NCBI RefSeq assembly: GCF_000473105.1
Contig: NZ_KI421498.1
Coordinates: 1,302,001 to 1,366,000, forward strand
Source: Phaeobacter inhibens DSM 16374
GTDB taxonomy: Bacteria; Pseudomonadota; Alphaproteobacteria; Rhodobacterales; Rhodobacteraceae
Length of the DNA: 64,000 bases
Direction: 5' to 3'
Under the pieces are notes generated by a model that saw only the letters and a program-made list of their open reading frames with translations, did no database searches and was not told the origin of the DNA. Positions 62,191-64,000 of this stretch are shown here, in pieces. The position numbers and the translations under genes are program-made. The number at the start of each line of letters is the position of its first letter. The stretch's first letter is position 1.

Positions 62191-64000
62191 TCAGCCTGCG
62201 GATTTCTCTTCCAGCTCCAGCCATTCTTCCTCAGCGGCGGAGAGTTTCTCCTGCCGCTCCACCAGCGCATCGGTGGCCTTCTGGAACTTCACTGGCTCAC
62301 GGGTGAACAGCTCCGGATCGGCCATCAGCTGCTGCAATTTGGCGATCTCCGCCTCCAGCCGCTCGATCTCTCCGGGCAGCGCTTCCAGCCGGTGTTTTTC
62401 CTTAAAGCTCAGACCCTCCTTGGGCTGCGCTTCCTGTTTGGGTTTCGGCTTGGCGGCCTTGGCTTTCTCAGCCTTCTCTGCGGCACCTTCAACCGGGGCA
62501 CGCTGGGCCAGATAGTCACTCCAGCCGCCAGCATAGGCCGTGGCCCCGCCGCCGCCTTCCATGGCGATGGTGGTGGTGGCAACGCGGTCCAGAAAATCCC
62601 GGTCGTGACTCACCAGCAGAACCGTGCCATCGTAGCTGTCCAGGAGTTCCTGCAACAGATCCAGTGTTTCGACATCCAGATCATTGGTCGGTTCGTCCAG
62701 CACCAGCAGGTTGCTCTGCCGCGCCATCAACCGCGCCAGCAGCAGACGCGCCTTCTCGCCCCCGGACAGGGACCGCACCGGCGCGCGGGCCTGCGCCTCG
62801 TCGAACAGGAATTCCTTCAGATAGCCGACCACATGTTTCGGCTGCCCCCGGACCATCACCTGATCTGCCTTGCCGGAAATCCCCAGAAGCGGATCCGAGG
62901 TCAGGTTTTCCCAGAGACTGGCATTGCCGTCCAGCTGGTCACGGGTCTGATCAAACAGCGCCAGCTCCAGATTGGTGCCCATCTGCACATGGCCCTCATC
63001 GGGCTGTTCCAGCCCCAGCAGCATCTTCAACAGCGTGGTCTTGCCTGCCCCATTCGGCCCGACAAAGGCAACGCGATCACCGCGCTGCACCTTGATTGAG
63101 AAGTCCCGCACAATCGCCTTATCGCCGTAGGATTTCATCAGCCCTTCGGCCTCAATCACCTTGCGGCCCGATTTCGGGCCTGCGTCCAGTGCCAGCTCAG
63201 CGGTACCCTGACGTTTGATCTGGCTGGACCGCTCAGATTTCAGATCCTGAAGCGCGCGCACCCGGCCCATATTGCGTTTGCGGCGGGCGGAAATCCCCTC
63301 CACCGCCCAGCGGCTTTCGGATTTGATCAGCCGGTTCAGCTTATGGCGCTGCTGATCCTCTTCCTCCCAGATCTTGTCGCGCCAGGCCTCAAAGGCATCA
63401 AACCCCTTTTCCTGACGGCGCACCTGCCCCCGGTCCACCCACAGCGTCGCGCGGGTCAGGGCCCGCAGGAACGCCCGGTCGTGCGAGATCAGCACAAAGG
63501 CGGCGCGGGTCGATTTCAGCTCATTCTCAAGCCAGGTGATCGCCTCGATATCCAGATGGTTGGTCGGCTCGTCCAACAGCATCAGATCCGGTGCCTCAGC
63601 CATCAGCTTGGCCAGCGCCGCGCGGCGTTTTTCCCCGCCGGAGGCCGTCGCCACAGGGCGGGCAGGGTCAAACTTCAGCCCCTCGCCTGCACGCTCCACC
63701 TTGTACATCTCGCCGGGATCCAGCTCGGATGCCGCAAAATCGCCCAGCGTGGCAAACCCGGTCATCTGCGGGTCCTGCTCCATATAGCCGACGGATTTAC
63801 CCGGCGGCACCACCAGTGAGCCTTTGTCGGCCTCGACCAGACCGGCCATCACCTTCATCAGGGTGGATTTGCCCGATCCGTTGCGCCCGACCAGCGCCAC
63901 CCGGTCGCCGGGTTGCACCACCAGATCAAGATCCGCGAACACCGGATCGCCCCCAAAGGTGAGGGAGATACCGGACATCTGTAAAAGAGGAATACGTGCC
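62191..64000 (-). CDS. uup: ABC-F family ATPase (Uup type), start codon at window edge
   Basis: About 603 residues with two ATPase domains and no membrane part. Domain 1: Walker A GRNGSGKSTLMK, signature ASGGEKRRAALAK, Walker B LMLLDEPTNHLD. The interdomain linker has ISARRKRNMGRVRALQDLK. Domain 2: GPNGAGKTTLLK, LSGGEKARLLLAR, LLVLDEPTNDLD. A charged linker (KAAKPKPKQEAQPKEG) and a C-terminal coiled coil (RLEALPGEIERLEAEIAKLQ) follow. ABC-F proteins act on stalled ribosomes; Uup is also linked to replication-fork repair. Codons before MSGISLTFGG read ARIPLLQ, and position 64000 is a G, fitting the last base of an ATG just outside. Confidence 0.94.
   Translation of the reverse strand, partial: ARIPLLQMSGISLTFGGDPVFADLDLVVQPGDRVALVGRNGSGKSTLMKVMAGLVEADKGSLVVPPGKSVGYMEQDPQMTGFATLGDFAASELDPGEMYKVERAGEGLKFDPARPVATASGGEKRRAALAKLMAEAPDLMLLDEPTNHLDIEAITWLENELKSTRAAFVLISHDRAFLRALTRATLWVDRGQVRRQEKGFDAFEAWRDKIWEEEDQQRHKLNRLIKSESRWAVEGISARRKRNMGRVRALQDLKSERSSQIKRQGTAELALDAGPKSGRKVIEAEGLMKSYGDKAIVRDFSIKVQRGDRVAFVGPNGAGKTTLLKMLLGLEQPDEGHVQMGTNLELALFDQTRDQLDGNASLWENLTSDPLLGISGKADQVMVRGQPKHVVGYLKEFLFDEAQARAPVRSLSGGEKARLLLARLMARQSNLLVLDEPTNDLDVETLDLLQELLDSYDGTVLLVSHDRDFLDRVATTTIAMEGGGGATAYAGGWSDYLAQRAPVEGAAEKAEKAKAAKPKPKQEAQPKEGLSFKEKHRLEALPGEIERLEAEIAKLQQLMADPELFTREPVKFQKATDALVERQEKLSAAEEEWLELEEKSAG

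Overview
The window is a stretch of chromosome from a high-GC alphaproteobacterium, most likely a marine Rhodobacteraceae of the Roseobacter group (Phaeobacter/Ruegeria-like). The evidence is the gene set and its arrangement: an AsnC-type regulator divergent from a bifunctional putA without a DNA-binding domain, a MetR-type regulator divergent from a short metF, a Fur/Mur-type regulator, and short Rhodobacteraceae-style membrane proteins. The genus is inference. There are no rRNA genes, CRISPR arrays, transposases or phage genes. I see one tRNA, Leu(UAA). Coding density is high, with many ATGA stop/start overlaps.

Layout. 0-5.2 kb: 3' part of a divergent NAD kinase, glyA, a YiaAB protein, a PspA-like coiled-coil protein with its TetR regulator (four matching operators), an esterase and small membrane proteins. 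5.4-10.4 kb: a soluble PAS chemoreceptor divergent from a CHASE-PAS hybrid histidine kinase, then tRNA-Leu. 10.5-19.6 kb: a TPR protein, putR/putA, rhomboid protease, GFA protein, inositol monophosphatase, and metR/metF with a MetR box. 19.7-26.9 kb: thioesterase, GNAT, a degenerate SH3 gene in an A/T-richer patch, a DUF2235 hydrolase overlapping an orphan CO-dehydrogenase-like molybdenum subunit, and an ornithine-type decarboxylase divergent from an Lrp regulator. 27.4-32.8 kb: valS, a DUF1330 protein, and a tightly coupled TerB-TerB-PhnD-like operon.

33.1-42.9 kb is the most interesting block: a complete polar amino-acid-type ABC importer, two glutamine-synthetase-family ligases flanking a class I glutamine amidotransferase, a PuuB-like FAD amine oxidase and a DegT-type aminotransferase. 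This resembles gamma-glutamylation routes for amine uptake and breakdown. A TTTGATCAAA palindrome, or a close variant, recurs upstream of four transcription units in the block, which suggests one regulon. 43-45 kb holds a coupled nucleoside hydrolase-GrpB-GNAT operon.

45.7-64 kb is mostly core metabolism and information processing: small lipoproteins, an AhpD-like protein, enolase, two EamA exporters, Fur, an RhlE helicase, an EEP nuclease, SelO, a DUF985 cupin, anmK, tyrS, a GNAT/FemAB-like protein, an SDR dehydrogenase, a second GFA protein coupled to a maltose-acetyltransferase-like protein, and an ABC-F ATPase (Uup) whose start codon lies at the window edge.

Non-coding observations include recurring intergenic hairpins, a pair of hairpins sharing a ten-base loop motif, an apparent ATC start codon in one permease gene, and an internal lower-GC patch in valS.
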